A stretch of 64,000 bases of DNA from JAIOZK01 sp964468645 (GTDB taxonomy: Bacteria > Bacteroidota > Bacteroidia > Bacteroidales > JAIOZK01): positions 1 to 64,000 of the forward strand of contig CAYXUU010000007.1 in the NCBI GenBank assembly GCA_964468645.1, written 5' to 3'. The position numbers and the translations under genes are program-made. Below the pieces are notes generated by a model. That model worked only from the letters and a program-made list of their open reading frames with translations, searched no databases and was not told the origin of the DNA. Positions 10,501-18,596 of the stretch are shown here, in pieces; the first letter of the stretch is position 1, and each line of letters opens with the position of its first letter.

Positions 10501-11838
10501 ACCATCCTGAATAATTTGTTGTCGAATGCATTTAAGTTTACGGGTGAAGGTGGGAGGATTGAGGTGGCTGTCCGTAGTTCACAGTTTACAGTCCTCAGTC
10601 CTCAGTCCTCAGTCGGCAATGAAACGACTGAAGACCGGAAGCTGAAGACTGAAGACTCATTAGCAACATGGATTGAAGTAAAGATTAGCGACACCGGTTC
10701 CGGCATTTCACCCGACAGGCTTCCCCACATCTTCGACCGCTTCTACCAGGCAGATGAAAGCTATACTGGAGATCAGGAAGGATCAGGAATTGGATTAGCG
10801 CTCACAAAAGAGCTGGTGGAATTACACCATGGAAAGATTACTGTTGAAAGTAAAGTGGGCGTTGGAACAAGCTTTACAGTTCTACTGCCGCTGGGGGATG
10901 AGCATCTGAATAGGGAAGAGAAAGTCGGTAGTTCGCAGTTGGCAGTAGACATCCCCCCTCTTAGTCCCCACCAAGGGGAGGAAAGTGTTGGTGCACACAC
11001 CCCATCGAACATCGACAATAATCTGGAATCTGGAACCAGGAATCTGGAACAAAACTCAAAGCCCATATTGTTGGTTGTTGAAGACAACACTGACCTACGT
11101 GCCTATATCCGCAGTTACCTTGAGCCATCCTATAATGTTCTTGAAGCTACCAATGGAAAAGAAGGATTGCAACATGCCATGGAACAAATCCCCGACCTGG
11201 TGGTCAGTGATGTAATGATGCCCGAAATGGACGGCTTTGAATTATGTAAAAAATTGAAAACAGAACCACTGACATCCCACATACCGGTAATATTGCTTAC
11301 GGCGCGAGCTTCTTCCGAGAGCAAGATTGAAGGCCTTGAAACCGGAGCAGATGACTATATCTCCAAACCCTTTGATCATGACGAATTCCTGGTAAGAATA
11401 AAAAACCTGATTCTGCAAAGACAAAAGCTCAGGGAAATATTCTCTTCCGATTTGAAGGAACAAAAACAGGATACCTTATTTCCTGTACCGACTACAGGGA
11501 TTGGTCTTATGGACAAACAATTCCTTGAAAAGTCAATTGAAATTGTTGAAGACCAGATGTCGAACACTGAGTTTAACGCAGAATCATTCAGCAAGGAAAT
11601 GGCAGTTAGCCGTATGCAATTACACCGTAAACTGAAAGCACTAACAAACCTGACAGCAACCGAGTTTATTCGAACCATCAGGTTGAACAAAGCATCGATC
11701 TTAATCCGATCAAAAAGTGGTACCTTCAGCGAGATTGCCTATGATGTCGGATTCAACACCCTTTCCTATTTCACAAAGTGTTTCAGAGAAAAGTTTGGAA
11801 CCACACCATCCGAATACCAGGAAACACATACACCCTGA
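7600..11838 (+). CDS. Hybrid two-component system protein (sensor propeller, kinase, receiver, AraC)
   Basis: A one-protein signalling system of 1412 aa, typical of Bacteroidota. Order: signal peptide (1-25); about 14 two-component-regulator propeller repeats (WVGT-GLNRYD type, about 30-690) forming a periplasmic sensor; Y_Y_Y domain (about 735-800); one membrane helix (about 803-826); HisKA with His860 in SHEFRTPLT; HATPase_c with N box LNNLLSNAFKFT and G boxes DTGSGIS and GSGIGLAL; receiver with phospho-acceptor Asp1204 (VSDVMMPEMDG) and Lys in ISKPFD; C-terminal AraC helix-turn-helix (about 1305-1400). All catalytic residues are present. Two odd inserts made of dispersed repeat words lie inside the kinase domain (about 991-1024) and in the kinase-receiver linker (about 1108-1153). 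It lies between two beta-helix genes, so it may control them, but no SusC/SusD or glycosidase genes are nearby. Confidence 0.95.
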   Translation: MNKFPNKTAFLFLVLMLSINILYPQTEYYKFRNLTTEDGLPSNYTWSIMKDSRGFMWFTTRAGLCRYDGYDVKVYQYDPADTSSLSDLYVKSTIVEDTFGFIWVGSLNGLNRFDPNMESFKRYYYNPEDPQSISSSSIRRIYIDRQGTLWVGTNGRGLNRYDHLTDNFFRYFPSHDHSIRTNTVNGMYEDGSGNFWVGTTDGLYLFDRGTGKFKLVKYLTKPGERINNRFTTLTEDREGNIWYCADRIYVYDTMKKTLTHFTGFPDSLIGNPNPKYMDILLDTLNNKQILWIARSNLYKIDLQTGKMSVIKNDPADHESYIGSNPRAFYRDPSGLTWLATIHGITIMDQGIETISAHPEFASNHGVDAQSFYKDSRGHLWIGIRDKGLLHLDADMKVIHQYIPNREEGGDNPFSGPVRKILEDHNHNIWILCQNDGVYLLNRETKIFNRCSMLKNGKDFIPTNLYDIYEDSQGTIWICGPGLYYRHKDPGGPVLFQRDTTHYLLKYATLTHIEEDHDSNLWIGSNTGSLICRLKGDNGYDSIVQYTHDPENPKSLSNNYIWSVYVDDTGSVWIGTNHGLNRFKKDQDNFDRYMTDVQSGASFIYDITSDKSGYLWLGTEMGLVRYDPSMEAKGIHAENRIREFIPFSKTFPYVFYKDEEGKIYIGSASSTGNGYFSLHPDSIKENKIIPPVVLTEFRIRNELAEPDSSITTKKHLILNHNENFFSFEFATLDYNNPAQNQYAYKLEGLDEDWIYSGDRRFANYTGVPPGEYTFRVKGSNSDGYWNETGISLRITLLTPPWKTWWAYLLYCLLIIVVLIIAIRFYLRRQRLIHKLELEHIQTVKLEELDKMKSRFFANISHEFRTPLTLIIGPLRKHLSGIQDTELNKDLNIIQRNALRLQRLINQLLTLSKLESDKLKLDAGLWDAIPLIRGYVQSFESLARQKDIELVFNADIDHITLYADREKLETILNNLLSNAFKFTGEGGRIEVAVRSSQFTVLSPQSSVGNETTEDRKLKTEDSLATWIEVKISDTGSGISPDRLPHIFDRFYQADESYTGDQEGSGIGLALTKELVELHHGKITVESKVGVGTSFTVLLPLGDEHLNREEKVGSSQLAVDIPPLSPHQGEESVGAHTPSNIDNNLESGTRNLEQNSKPILLVVEDNTDLRAYIRSYLEPSYNVLEATNGKEGLQHAMEQIPDLVVSDVMMPEMDGFELCKKLKTEPLTSHIPVILLTARASSESKIEGLETGADDYISKPFDHDEFLVRIKNLILQRQKLREIFSSDLKEQKQDTLFPVPTTGIGLMDKQFLEKSIEIVEDQMSNTEFNAESFSKEMAVSRMQLHRKLKALTNLTATEFIRTIRLNKASILIRSKSGTFSEIAYDVGFNTLSYFTKCFREKFGTTPSEYQETHTP

Positions 11839-12388
11839 AAAATTGTCATCATCGTATTTCATATTGAGGTGAATATAGAACAGGTATAGGATAAGTATAG
11901 GATAAGTATAGGATATGTGAAGGTAAAAGGAAAGTACTAAATTCACTATTCATTATTACTACTGTCCGGGTAATTCAGATATTGCCTGTGAATTCCCTGG
12001 CTGCACTATCAATGACAACTAACTATAAGGGGCTGTATATGTGTAAATTCCAAATAACAAGCATCAAATATCAAATGACCAAAACAACCTGCGAGTTGGG
12101 GTTTGGGATTTTGAGTTTGAATATTGGTAATTATTTGTGTTTTGGGATTTGAGTTTTGGAATTTTATGAGCTCTGATTAACAGATCATTACAAATGCGTC
12201 ATTGGTAGCGCAGCTGATGAATCTCCTATTTATACCGGACACCAGTGATTCACTATTCACTATTCACTGTTCGCTGTTACATATTTGCTAAAGATTGTGA
12301 CATTTAAGACAATCCTTCGGTTACTCCTGACATAATTTTACTTCCATAAAAACCTGATAAATAACAATCAAAACAGGAGGAACAAATC
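11839..12388. repeat. Intergenic region: GTATAGGATAA tandem, MITE-like inverted repeat, ATTCACT tandem
   Basis: About 11884-11912 is a 10-nt tandem (GTATAGGATAA). About 12045-12166 begins AAATTCCAAATAACAAGC and ends with near-complementary words (TTTGAGTTTTGGAATTT), giving a roughly 120-bp MITE-like inverted repeat with no coding content. About 12246-12284 is an ATTCACT tandem that recurs at 19845-19915. No gene is seen. Confidence 0.6.
12375..12380 (+). promoter_or_regulatory. Strong Shine-Dalgarno AGGAGG before the gene at 12389
   Basis: A perfect AGGAGG lies 8 nt before ATG12389. Most starts in this window lack such a site, as is usual in Bacteroidota, so it both fixes this start and stands out. 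A weaker AGGAGA lies 6 nt before ATG23024. Confidence 0.6.
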
Positions 12389-14548
12389 ATGAGATCAAAA
12401 ATTTTACAATCACTTTTGCCTGGAGTTTATCCCGAGCGGAGTCGAGGGGCTTTTATCCTTTTACCTTTTGCTTTTTGCCTTTTGCCTTATCTAACATTCA
12501 CGCAAATCATCCATGTAAACCCTGGAGAATCAATCCAGGAAGCAATTAATTCAGCAGATACCGGTGATACCCTACTGGTTTCAGACGGAACCTATTATGA
12601 GAATATCCAGTTTATGGGTAAGGCCATAACTGTAGCCAGTCAGTATATCATTGATGGTGATACCAGCCATATTACCAATACGATAATTGATGGCAGTCAA
12701 CCAGCCCATCCTGACAGTGCAGCCGTTGTTATGTTTGTTAACAATGAAGACACAACTTCCATAATCAATGGATTCACCATCACCGGAGGTTCAGGTGTAT
12801 TGTGGAATGAACAGGTAGACTATGGCGGAGGAATCTTTGTCAACAATGCCGGGGCCAAAATTCTTAACAACATTATTATTGATAACCATGTGATGAACAA
12901 TCAACAGGCCGCTGGTGGAGGCATAGCCTGCCGACGTGGAGAAGGAGATGTATGGGTAGTGATCAGGCATAACAGGATAACAAACAATACATCAACGGTA
13001 AATCCCACTACGAGTTCTTCCGCTTATGGTGGTGGCATATACAGTAACGCCAGTGCTATTATCACCAACAATACCATTAAAAACAACTCATGCATCAATA
13101 CCGGTACTATAACAGATGCCTATGCAGATGGAGGGGGAATTGAAATTGAACACCTCCTGGGATCGGATCCAGCAACTGTTGCAGAAATATCGAATAATAC
13201 AATCAGCAACAATACGATTGAGGGATATAAGAGCTTTGGTGGAGGGGTAATGGTATATTATGCCTCGGTACACATAACAAATAACACCATCAGGAATAAT
13301 TCTGTAACAGCCATAAGAAATGGAGATGGTGGAGGGATTCATATACGCAATGCGCTGAACACTATCCGGATAAACAATAATGACATCAGTGAAAACATGA
13401 TAACAGCTGGTAATTATGGTCGTGGAGGGGGTATTGTCTACTGGAATCCATCAGCCGAATTGATTCTTGTTGGAAATACCATCAATGATAACCATACCGA
13501 TGCCGTTGAATGCCGGGGTTCAGGAGTATTATTCAGGAATCCTGTAGGGCGCATTACTGTCACCGACAATAAATTTATTGGTAATGATGGAAACCTTGAG
13601 GCAAATACATACAACGGTGGCGGAGTATGTTTGAATGATGCCTATGATTCTCTGGTGATTTTCAACAGGAATAGATTTGAGGATAATTCAGCTATCCTGG
13701 GCGGGGGTCTTTTTGTCAGAAGATCCTTCAATTTAAAGATAACAAATAACCTGATTATTAGTAATACAACAGTCAACGGTGGAGGAGTTTATATGTATCA
13801 TCCTGAAGGCGATGATAAAAGAGCCCTTCGACCTCAGATTGTGAACAATACCATATGTGATAATTATTCAAATTATGGCGGCGGGTTTTTTATGAATTGT
13901 GAAACAAATCATCCTGTCATTTTTAATAATATCTTCTGGGAAAATCAGTCACCAAATTACGATGACATATTCTATATTTCCGGAACCGATTCTATCCTGA
14001 TCTCACATTGTAATATCAATGCAAATGAGATTTACGGAAACTGGAAAGGCAAAGCTAATATCAATGATGATCCGGAATTCACAGATGAACTATGCCATTT
14101 GATCGGGCCTGCCAGTCCCTGCGCCGATGGCGGAACAGAATATGTCCATCATAATGGAACGACTTATTATGCACCTGATGATGATTACGATGGTGAAGTA
14201 CGTCCGTACAACGATGGTTTATATGATATCGGTGCGGATGAAACCTATATCTGGGTTGGGATATCACCCCATAATAGATCATCAGAAAATGCATTTATCC
14301 TTAACCAGAACTATCCCAATCCTTTTTCAAATACCACGAACATTTCATTTACGCTGATTAAAGCCCAGGATATGAGATTGGAAGTTTATGATTGCCAGGG
14401 TAGAAAAATTGAAGAACCTGTAAATCAACATATGATAGCGGGTGATCATCAGGTAATCTGGAATGTAGCAGGATTTTCATCTGGAATCTACTATTACAGA
14501 ATTACAGCTGGCGATCAATCAAAAGTCAGAAAGATGATTATACAATAA
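12389..14548 (+). CDS. Secreted parallel beta-helix protein with T9SS sorting domain
   Basis: A 719-aa exported protein. After the signal region comes IIHVNPGESIQEAINSAD and DGTYYENI, the same beta-helix opening as in the giant protein at 110, then Asn-rich helical turns with GGGI motifs to about residue 560, a closing strand region ending DIGADE, and a type A T9SS C-terminal domain (NQNYPNPFSNTTNISF ... GIYYYRI ... KMIIQ). The signal peptide is odd: between LQSLLPG and the TFTQ cleavage region it is built from dispersed repeat words (CCCGAGCGGAGTCGAGG plus TTTTGCC tandems), which translate to a hydrophobic stretch (FILLPFAFCLLPYL) and so still make a plausible signal peptide. A paralogue of the gene at 110 without DUF1565 modules; ligand unknown. 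Confidence 0.9.
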   Translation: MRSKILQSLLPGVYPERSRGAFILLPFAFCLLPYLTFTQIIHVNPGESIQEAINSADTGDTLLVSDGTYYENIQFMGKAITVASQYIIDGDTSHITNTIIDGSQPAHPDSAAVVMFVNNEDTTSIINGFTITGGSGVLWNEQVDYGGGIFVNNAGAKILNNIIIDNHVMNNQQAAGGGIACRRGEGDVWVVIRHNRITNNTSTVNPTTSSSAYGGGIYSNASAIITNNTIKNNSCINTGTITDAYADGGGIEIEHLLGSDPATVAEISNNTISNNTIEGYKSFGGGVMVYYASVHITNNTIRNNSVTAIRNGDGGGIHIRNALNTIRINNNDISENMITAGNYGRGGGIVYWNPSAELILVGNTINDNHTDAVECRGSGVLFRNPVGRITVTDNKFIGNDGNLEANTYNGGGVCLNDAYDSLVIFNRNRFEDNSAILGGGLFVRRSFNLKITNNLIISNTTVNGGGVYMYHPEGDDKRALRPQIVNNTICDNYSNYGGGFFMNCETNHPVIFNNIFWENQSPNYDDIFYISGTDSILISHCNINANEIYGNWKGKANINDDPEFTDELCHLIGPASPCADGGTEYVHHNGTTYYAPDDDYDGEVRPYNDGLYDIGADETYIWVGISPHNRSSENAFILNQNYPNPFSNTTNISFTLIKAQDMRLEVYDCQGRKIEEPVNQHMIAGDHQVIWNVAGFSSGIYYYRITAGDQSKVRKMIIQ

Positions 14549-15044
14549 CATTCTGATTCAGGATAATGTGACTTCTCCGAAGTCATGGATAGTTTGGATT
14601 GTTATTTCTGGTTACAATAATATGATCCCAATGGGATCAGGAGAGAACCGGGTGAATCCCAAAGGATGGTCTTCAGATCACAAACTATTGACCTCGGAGA
14701 GGTCATATTATTGTAACACAAAATTGGCGATAATCGTAAATATGACTTCGGAGAAGTCGCATTATTGATCGGTCAATAGTAAAATCGTTCAATCCCAATC
14801 GAACATCGAAAATCGTCCAATCGACAATCGCCGAATTTGTTCCACCCTCCAAAGGGAGAAACGGTATCTGCAATCTCATAAATATTAGCCAACGACCTCT
14901 CAACAGAAAACTTAACAAACACCATTCCCTGAGCCCTGTGCCCTGTGCCCTGTGCCCTGTACCCTGTGCAAAACAATTGCCATCATGTGAATATAATATT
15001 GTCATTAGGTTACTATCTTTGTCCTGAACTTTCAAGCATGCACT
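14549..15044. repeat. Intergenic cluster of palindromes and repeat words
   Basis: About 14570-14760 contains four short palindromes (GACTTCTCCGAAGTC, GATCCCAATGGGATC, GACCTCGGAGAGGTC, GACTTCGGAGAAGTC) separated by TATTATTGTAAC-like spacers. About 14766-14868 is a CGAACATCGAAAATCG word block that recurs near-identically at about 19660-19760. About 14934-14969 is a CCCTGTG tandem. The open frames here are repeat artefacts. Confidence 0.7.
15014..15021 (+). promoter_or_regulatory. Candidate Bacteroidota -7 box before the gene at 15045
   Basis: TATCTTTG matches the TAnnTTTG -7 consensus exactly and lies 23 nt before the ATG. No good TTTG/TTG -33 element is seen at 19-21 nt spacing, so support is partial. 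Confidence 0.35.
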
Positions 15045-18000
15045 ATGAAGAATATAATTTATGGCTCCTTCATTACCCTGTTTCTTAGTTTCACTGGATT
15101 TTCTGCTTTATGCCAGACCGACTATACTCCATACGATTACTTTCCGGGCATCATCCGCGATTACAAACCGGCATATACTCCGGATTTTCCCGCCTGGGCG
15201 AAAATGCTCTACAGCTACCCGGTAAATTATAATGAACTATTTGCAAAGTTTGAAGCTTACATGCTGCAACATAAAAATGAAAAGAATCCCCTGATACGCT
15301 ATTTCAGGATCTGGAGCCGTGCTGTTGAGCCCTATGTCATGCCAGATGGCAAAATACAACTCCCCGACCTTAACACATACTATGAAGAACTGATCAGGAC
15401 ACAACTTTCGGTACACAACAGGGATAATGAAAGGGATGAATCAAACTGGACCTTCCTTGGACCTAAAGAAACATACTGGCTAAACACATCCGGCTCTCCC
15501 ATCGATCCGCTCTCCTGTCCCTGGCAGGTGAATGTGTATTCCTTTGATGTGGCTGCTACCGATAATGACATTATATATTGCGGAACTGAAACAGGATACG
15601 TAAATAAAACCACCGATGCAGGTATGAACTGGCAGTTACTGGCTCCTGAATATCCTTTCGGAGGCGGTGTAACTGCAGTTGCCATTCATCCCGATAATTT
15701 TGATATCGTATATGTATCGGCAGGTAACCAGGTGCATAAAACTATTGACGGAGGTCAGAACTGGCTTCCTTTATTACAAAGCGGGGAATTGTTTTATGCA
15801 AACCGCATGAAAATCGATGATAATGATCCTCTGAAGATTATTACTTCTTCTTCTGATGGTGTTCATCTGAGCCCTGATGGTGGAGCCTCATGGACTGAAA
15901 AATGGAATGGGCCGGCCTGGGATGTGGATATGAAACCCGATAATTCCAATATCATATATGCATTGAGTAAAACAGGCGGGAACTTTGTACTGGTCATTTT
16001 GACCGACGGAGGCCAGAGTTTTAACATGGAGAATTCATTCCCTTCTTCCATTACTGAATCGAGTGGCGGATTGCTGGCAGTAACTCCATCCAATCCCGAC
16101 CTGCTGTTTGTTATTATGCTGAGTTCTGATAATACGCCATATTTGTATAAGGGTGATTTTAACGATGGAAACTGGATGTGGGAACTGCTTGCCACAGGTC
16201 AGACACCTGCTTTCGGCATGAACAATGGCCAGGGCTATTTCGACCTGGTACTTGATGTTTCTCCTCTTGATCCGGATATCATCCTGGTAGGAACCACAAC
16301 CCTCTACAGGTCGTTGAATGGCGGCAGCAGCTTCAATGCCGTTGGTGGTTATTCAGGAAATTTCAGTATTCACCCGGATATACAGGATATTAAAATGTTA
16401 CCTGATGGAAACACATGGGTCTCTACCGATGGCGGGATGAATTTTACAACAGATAATTTTACAACACAATCGAATTATTTTGTCAGGATCAATGGCCTGA
16501 TAGGTTCAGATATGTGGGGATTCGACCAGGGCTGGAATGAGGACATTGTGGTAGGTGGCAGATACCATAATGGCAATACGGCCATAGCAGATTTATACCA
16601 ACCCAAAGCATTGCGCATGGGCGGAGCTGAATCTCCCACGGGCTGGGTGGTTCAGGGCAAAAGCCGGCATGCAGCCTTTAATGACCTGGGTAATGGATGG
16701 ATACTTCCTCAAACTGCTGAAGGCGCACCTGAAGGCCGTTTTATCTTCAGCAAATATCCCAATATGGATGAATATGGAGGCAGACGTGGAAACATAGTCA
16801 CACATCCCAATTATTATGGAACCTTTTACCTGGGTGAAGGGACAGGATTCTGGAAAAGTACCGACATGGGAACATCATATGACCTGTTATATACTTTCAC
16901 CGATAAAGTTCGTTACCTGCAAATCAGTTACAGCAATCCGCTAGTTCTGTATGCTGATGTGATCAATAAGGGATTATATAAAAGTGAAGACGGAGGTCTC
17001 AGCTGGACGTTAAAGCCGGCCCTTTGCAACAGCCCTTATGGTACCAGCTACTGGAAAGGAAAACTGTTCTTCGCCATCTCCCCATACGATGAAAACCAGA
17101 TATATGCATGTCTGCAGAACGGGACCTGGTCGGCAGATATAGGGAAAATATTTCTTTCGACAGATGGTGGCGACAGCTGGGAGGACTGGACCGGAAGCCT
17201 CTCGGAATACACGAAGAATATATGCATACAACCTGCTGATAACCAATCTGAGATCGTTTACTTATTTACCAACTCAAGAGGTGGATCTGTTGCCGGAGTC
17301 TATTACCGGACTGAGGAGATGGATGACTGGGCTTCTTTTGATACGAACTATCCTGCAGGAATGTCTGTGAACCTGGCCATGCCCTTTTTCAGGGATGGAA
17401 AGATAAGGGTGGCAGGAAATGCAGGAATATGGGAATCACCCCTGAAAGAGCCTGAATTTGAGCCCATCATCAATCCATGGGTTGAACGTGCCCATTTCAA
17501 CTGTATGCTGGATACACTCTATTTTGAGGACCACAGCATCATGAACCACGATGGAGCCAGCTGGACATGGAGTATTACGCCGGAGCCGGACTACATTGAA
17601 GATGTTAATATGAGGAATCCGATGGTAGTACTGGGCAACCCAGGAACATATACGGTGAGTTTAACAGTTAATAAAAACGGAGTGGATTATACCAGAACTA
17701 TCCCTGATATGATAACCACAACCACCTGCCCATCGATAGAAGATTGCAGCAATCCCGCTGAACTTCCCAAGGACATCTGGGAACTGGTATATGTCGATAG
17801 CGAAGAGGTTAACTATCCAGGCCTGGCGATCATGAGTTTTGATAACGATCCTGAAACCATCTGGCATACCAGGTGGAGTACGGGTAGTGATCCTTATCCT
17901 CACGAGATCCAGGTAGATCTGGGTGCTACATACCGAATATACAATTTCACTTACCTGACCCGTCAGACAGGTGTGAACGGGAGAATCAAAGACTATGAAC

Positions 18001-18467
18001 TCTATATCAGCGAAGATCAGTATAACTGGGGTGATCCGGTAAGCAGCGGGACCTGGGTAAATACATCTGCTCCGCAAAGCATTGACTTCCCTGATGATAT
18101 TATCGGGAAATATTTCCGTTTACTGGCCCTCTCAGAAATTAATGGGAATGCGTGGGCCTCGGCGGCAGAATTCACCATGGTAGGATGTACCGATATTACC
18201 TATGGTACCTCTTTTGAGAACACCAGCCAGGAAATTACAGCCTTTCCTGTTCCGAGCAATGCTCAGGTATGTATTTCTATGCCTTCAGGTGATTCTTTCA
18301 CATACCGTATCCTTAACAGCAAAGGAAACGTCTGTAAAAAAGGAAGTATTGAAGAAGGAACTGAAAATCATTATTTTGACCTGGGTTCGTTTACGCCAGG
18401 AATCTATTTCATACAACTTCAGGATGCTCAAAACATTCAATACAATGTGAAGGTGATCAGGAGATAA
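15045..18467 (+). CDS. Secreted BNR-propeller protein with PKD-like and F5/8 type C domains and T9SS tail
   Basis: A 1140-aa exported protein. Signal peptide 1-24. A helical N-terminal region (to about 130) is followed by a long series of BNR/sortilin-type blades (KTTDAGMNWQ, KTIDGGQNW, STDGGDSWEDW) to about 790, a PKD-like Ig fold (about 809-886, ending NPGTYTVSLTV), a discoidin/F5-8 type C domain (about 909-1049; WHTRWSTG, HEIQVDLG), and a short T9SS C-terminal domain (about 1061-1140, ending YNVKVIRR). The N-terminal helical region and blade pattern recur in the gene at 31400, which is a paralogue. Discoidin domains often bind glycans, so surface glycan binding is plausible but not shown. 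No catalytic residues recognised. Confidence 0.88.
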   Translation: MKNIIYGSFITLFLSFTGFSALCQTDYTPYDYFPGIIRDYKPAYTPDFPAWAKMLYSYPVNYNELFAKFEAYMLQHKNEKNPLIRYFRIWSRAVEPYVMPDGKIQLPDLNTYYEELIRTQLSVHNRDNERDESNWTFLGPKETYWLNTSGSPIDPLSCPWQVNVYSFDVAATDNDIIYCGTETGYVNKTTDAGMNWQLLAPEYPFGGGVTAVAIHPDNFDIVYVSAGNQVHKTIDGGQNWLPLLQSGELFYANRMKIDDNDPLKIITSSSDGVHLSPDGGASWTEKWNGPAWDVDMKPDNSNIIYALSKTGGNFVLVILTDGGQSFNMENSFPSSITESSGGLLAVTPSNPDLLFVIMLSSDNTPYLYKGDFNDGNWMWELLATGQTPAFGMNNGQGYFDLVLDVSPLDPDIILVGTTTLYRSLNGGSSFNAVGGYSGNFSIHPDIQDIKMLPDGNTWVSTDGGMNFTTDNFTTQSNYFVRINGLIGSDMWGFDQGWNEDIVVGGRYHNGNTAIADLYQPKALRMGGAESPTGWVVQGKSRHAAFNDLGNGWILPQTAEGAPEGRFIFSKYPNMDEYGGRRGNIVTHPNYYGTFYLGEGTGFWKSTDMGTSYDLLYTFTDKVRYLQISYSNPLVLYADVINKGLYKSEDGGLSWTLKPALCNSPYGTSYWKGKLFFAISPYDENQIYACLQNGTWSADIGKIFLSTDGGDSWEDWTGSLSEYTKNICIQPADNQSEIVYLFTNSRGGSVAGVYYRTEEMDDWASFDTNYPAGMSVNLAMPFFRDGKIRVAGNAGIWESPLKEPEFEPIINPWVERAHFNCMLDTLYFEDHSIMNHDGASWTWSITPEPDYIEDVNMRNPMVVLGNPGTYTVSLTVNKNGVDYTRTIPDMITTTTCPSIEDCSNPAELPKDIWELVYVDSEEVNYPGLAIMSFDNDPETIWHTRWSTGSDPYPHEIQVDLGATYRIYNFTYLTRQTGVNGRIKDYELYISEDQYNWGDPVSSGTWVNTSAPQSIDFPDDIIGKYFRLLALSEINGNAWASAAEFTMVGCTDITYGTSFENTSQEITAFPVPSNAQVCISMPSGDSFTYRILNSKGNVCKKGSIEEGTENHYFDLGSFTPGIYFIQLQDAQNIQYNVKVIRR

Positions 18468-18596
18468 AAGAGATATTCCCGTCACCATCAATCTTCATTG
18501 GGAAAAATTATAATATTCGGGAGATATTGGAATTTTATAAATAATGTGACTTCTCCGAAGTCATGATCGGCTTTCGTTATTATATCTGGCTACATC
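18468..18596. repeat. Palindrome pair leading into the tandem array
   Basis: GACTTCTCCGAAGTC lies at about 18549 and is followed by a TATCTGGCTACATC spacer that leads into the first unit of the 292-bp array. The layout resembles the palindrome cluster after the gene ending at 14548. Confidence 0.6.

Noticed and set aside
7600..11838. HTCS-controlled polysaccharide utilisation locus
   Set aside because: No SusC/SusD pair, glycoside hydrolase or lyase motif is found next to the regulator; only beta-helix proteins without visible catalytic residues.
14703..15035. Minus-strand open frame with GHRAQGTGHRAQ
   Set aside because: Encoded by the CCCTGTG tandem; it is an artefact of the repeat.
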